Shown here one piece after another: positions 5,509 to 6,783 of a stretch of 6,783 nt of DNA. Numbering within the stretch: the first letter of the stretch is position 1; the number at the start of each line of letters is the position of its first letter. The position numbers and the translations under genes were made by a program. The notes beneath the pieces are model-generated. The model had not been told where the DNA came from, did not search any database, and saw nothing but the letters and a program-made list of their open reading frames with translations. This stretch comes from Nitrospira sp. (lineage in GTDB: Bacteria > Nitrospirota > Nitrospiria > Nitrospirales > Nitrospiraceae). The stretch is taken from assembly GCA_025360665.1 (NCBI GenBank), contig JANYBU010000061.1, positions 1 through 6,783 of the forward strand. Direction: 5' to 3'.

Positions 5509-6780
5509 ATGACACAAACGAAGGGGGAGGTTATGCATCTCGCGGAGCTGAAGCAGAAGTCTATCGCTGATCTCAATGAGGTGGCGCGCGATCTGAAGAT
5601 CGATGGCGCACCCAATCTGCGGAAGCAGGAATTGATCTTTGCAATTCTGCAGGCGCAGACCGCGAATAACGGCGTGGTTTTCGGCGAAGGCGTGCTCGAA
5701 ACGCTCCCTGATGGGTTCGGATTTCTGCGCGCTCCCGATTCGAACTATCTCCCCGGTCCCGACGACATTTATATCTCCCCCTCTCAAATTCGGCGTTTCA
5801 ATCTCCGCACCGGCGACATTGTCTCCGGGCAGATCCGGCCGCCGAAGGAGAGCGAACGCTATTTTGCGTTGCTCAAGGTCGAGAAGGTCAATTACGAAGA
5901 TCCTGAAGTGTCTCGCGACAAGATCCTCTTCGACAACCTGACGCCACTCTATCCAGAAGAGCGTCTGGTCCTCGAGTTCGACCGTGAAGAATATTGTACC
6001 CGCGTGATGGATCTCACGACCCCGATCGGCAAAGGCCAGCGAGGGTTGATCGTCGCGGCTCCCCGAACCGGGAAAACGATGTTGCTGCAGGCCATCGCTC
6101 GGGCCATTCTTAAAAACCACAAGGAAGTGACCTTGATCGTGCTGCTCATCGACGAGCGGCCGGAAGAAGTCACTGACTGGCAGCGGCAAGTGAAGGCTGA
6201 AGTTATCAGCTCCACCTTCGATGAGCCGGCCCAGCGCCATGCTCAAGTGGCTGAAATGGTCCTTGAAAAGGCGAAGCGGCTGGTCGAACATAAAAAAGAT
6301 GTCGTGGTGCTGCTGGACAGCATTACCCGCCTGGCGCGTGCCTACAATACAATCGCGCCGCCAAGCGGCAAGGTGTTGTCGGGAGGATTGGACTCGAACG
6401 CACTCCAACGGCCGAAGCGGTTCTTTGGGGCGGCCCGCAACATCGAAAACGGCGGTAGTCTCACCATCATGGCGACCGCTCTTGTTGATACCGGTAGCCG
6501 GATGGATGATGTTATTTTTGAAGAGTTCAAAGGGACCGGCAACATGGAAGTCCATCTCGATCGCCGTCTGGCCGACAAGCGGCTCTTCCCGGCCATCGAT
6601 ATCAGCCAGTCTGGGACGAGAAAAGAAGAATTGTTGGTGGATAAGGATCGTCTCAACAAGATGTGGATTTTGCGCAAGGTGTTGAGTCCGCTTGGGACGA
6701 TGGAAGCCATGGAGTTTCTGATGGACAAGCTGCATGGCACCAAGACCAATCAGGAATTCCTGCAGTCGATGAATCGATAA
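5509..6780 (+). CDS. rho: Transcription termination factor Rho
   Basis: Rho is the hexameric RNA-dependent ATPase that loads on C-rich nascent RNA and dissociates transcription complexes. The 423-residue protein is complete. The N-terminal helix bundle (AELKQKSIADLNEVA...RKQELIFAILQ) is followed by the cold-shock-like RNA-binding domain with GFGFLR at 69-74 and DIYIS at 86-90. The ATPase has Walker A APRTGKT at 184-190, DERPEE at 215-220, Walker B VVVLLD at 265-270, DSITRLARAYN from 270, the Q-loop SGKVLSGG at 286-293 and R-loop KGTGNME at 341-347. By alignment to the Escherichia coli protein, bicyclomycin-contact positions R217, D270, S271, R274, K341 and G342 are all kept. ATG 5509 has GAGG six bases upstream; ATG 5533 (M9, AGGGGG upstream) would begin MHLAELKQ, matching the usual MNLTELK-type start, so 415 residues is a real alternative. 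It is divergently transcribed from DUF2203. Confidence 0.98.
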   Translation: MTQTKGEVMHLAELKQKSIADLNEVARDLKIDGAPNLRKQELIFAILQAQTANNGVVFGEGVLETLPDGFGFLRAPDSNYLPGPDDIYISPSQIRRFNLRTGDIVSGQIRPPKESERYFALLKVEKVNYEDPEVSRDKILFDNLTPLYPEERLVLEFDREEYCTRVMDLTTPIGKGQRGLIVAAPRTGKTMLLQAIARAILKNHKEVTLIVLLIDERPEEVTDWQRQVKAEVISSTFDEPAQRHAQVAEMVLEKAKRLVEHKKDVVVLLDSITRLARAYNTIAPPSGKVLSGGLDSNALQRPKRFFGAARNIENGGSLTIMATALVDTGSRMDDVIFEEFKGTGNMEVHLDRRLADKRLFPAIDISQSGTRKEELLVDKDRLNKMWILRKVLSPLGTMEAMEFLMDKLHGTKTNQEFLQSMNR

Positions 6781-6783
6781 CAT

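Noticed and set aside
5380..6783. Very long minus-strand open frame (467 codons) opposite rho
   Set aside because: It mirrors the whole of rho, whose plus-strand protein matches its family from end to end. The antisense translation is rich in Arg, His and Gln with no recognisable domain; it is a codon-bias shadow.

Overview
The window looks like chromosomal DNA of a Nitrospira-type bacterium (Nitrospirota) or a close relative. This is inferred from protein character: a multi-subunit 2-oxoacid:ferredoxin oxidoreductase (OFOR) of the Hydrogenobacter/Nitrospira reductive-TCA type, a small companion subunit I associate with that type, and a Rho factor with an Arg-Thr Walker A motif. No database comparison was possible, so the lineage is a judgement.

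Layout. Positions 1-2546 (minus strand) hold three genes of an OFOR operon, transcribed right to left: a 211-aa delta-like subunit, the 403-aa alpha subunit, and the first 197 residues of the TPP-binding beta subunit, which runs off the left edge. The operon is preceded by a fully consensus sigma-70-type promoter (TTGACA, 18 bp, TATAAT; 2773-2802) and a leader of about 220 nt containing hairpins. Positions 2885-4163 (minus) are a decayed gene for a secreted coiled-coil/TPR protein. Four independent lesions can be read directly: a 1-nt loss, a stop codon, a 1-nt gain and a 16-bp tandem duplication. Undoing them restores one reading frame of 420 codons. Positions 4259-4987 (minus) carry two small intact genes, a YciI-family protein and a DUF2203-family protein. 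Positions 4988-5508 form a divergent intergenic region with a near-consensus plus-strand promoter (5136-5164) and a C-rich, G-poor leader of about 340 nt. Positions 5509-6780 (plus) encode complete transcription termination factor Rho.

How the genes relate. The OFOR operon would serve ferredoxin-dependent carboxylation (acetyl-CoA to pyruvate, or succinyl-CoA to 2-oxoglutarate) in autotrophic carbon fixation. Rho is an independent housekeeping gene whose long C-rich leader suggests the autogenous attenuation known for rho in other bacteria. DUF2203, the YciI gene and the pseudogene lie on one strand in series and may have formed one transcription unit. No tRNA, rRNA, CRISPR array, insertion sequence or integrase was seen. 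The most informative observations are the multiply broken TPR gene, the two long leaders, and the cysteine-rich delta-like subunit that lacks a ferredoxin domain.
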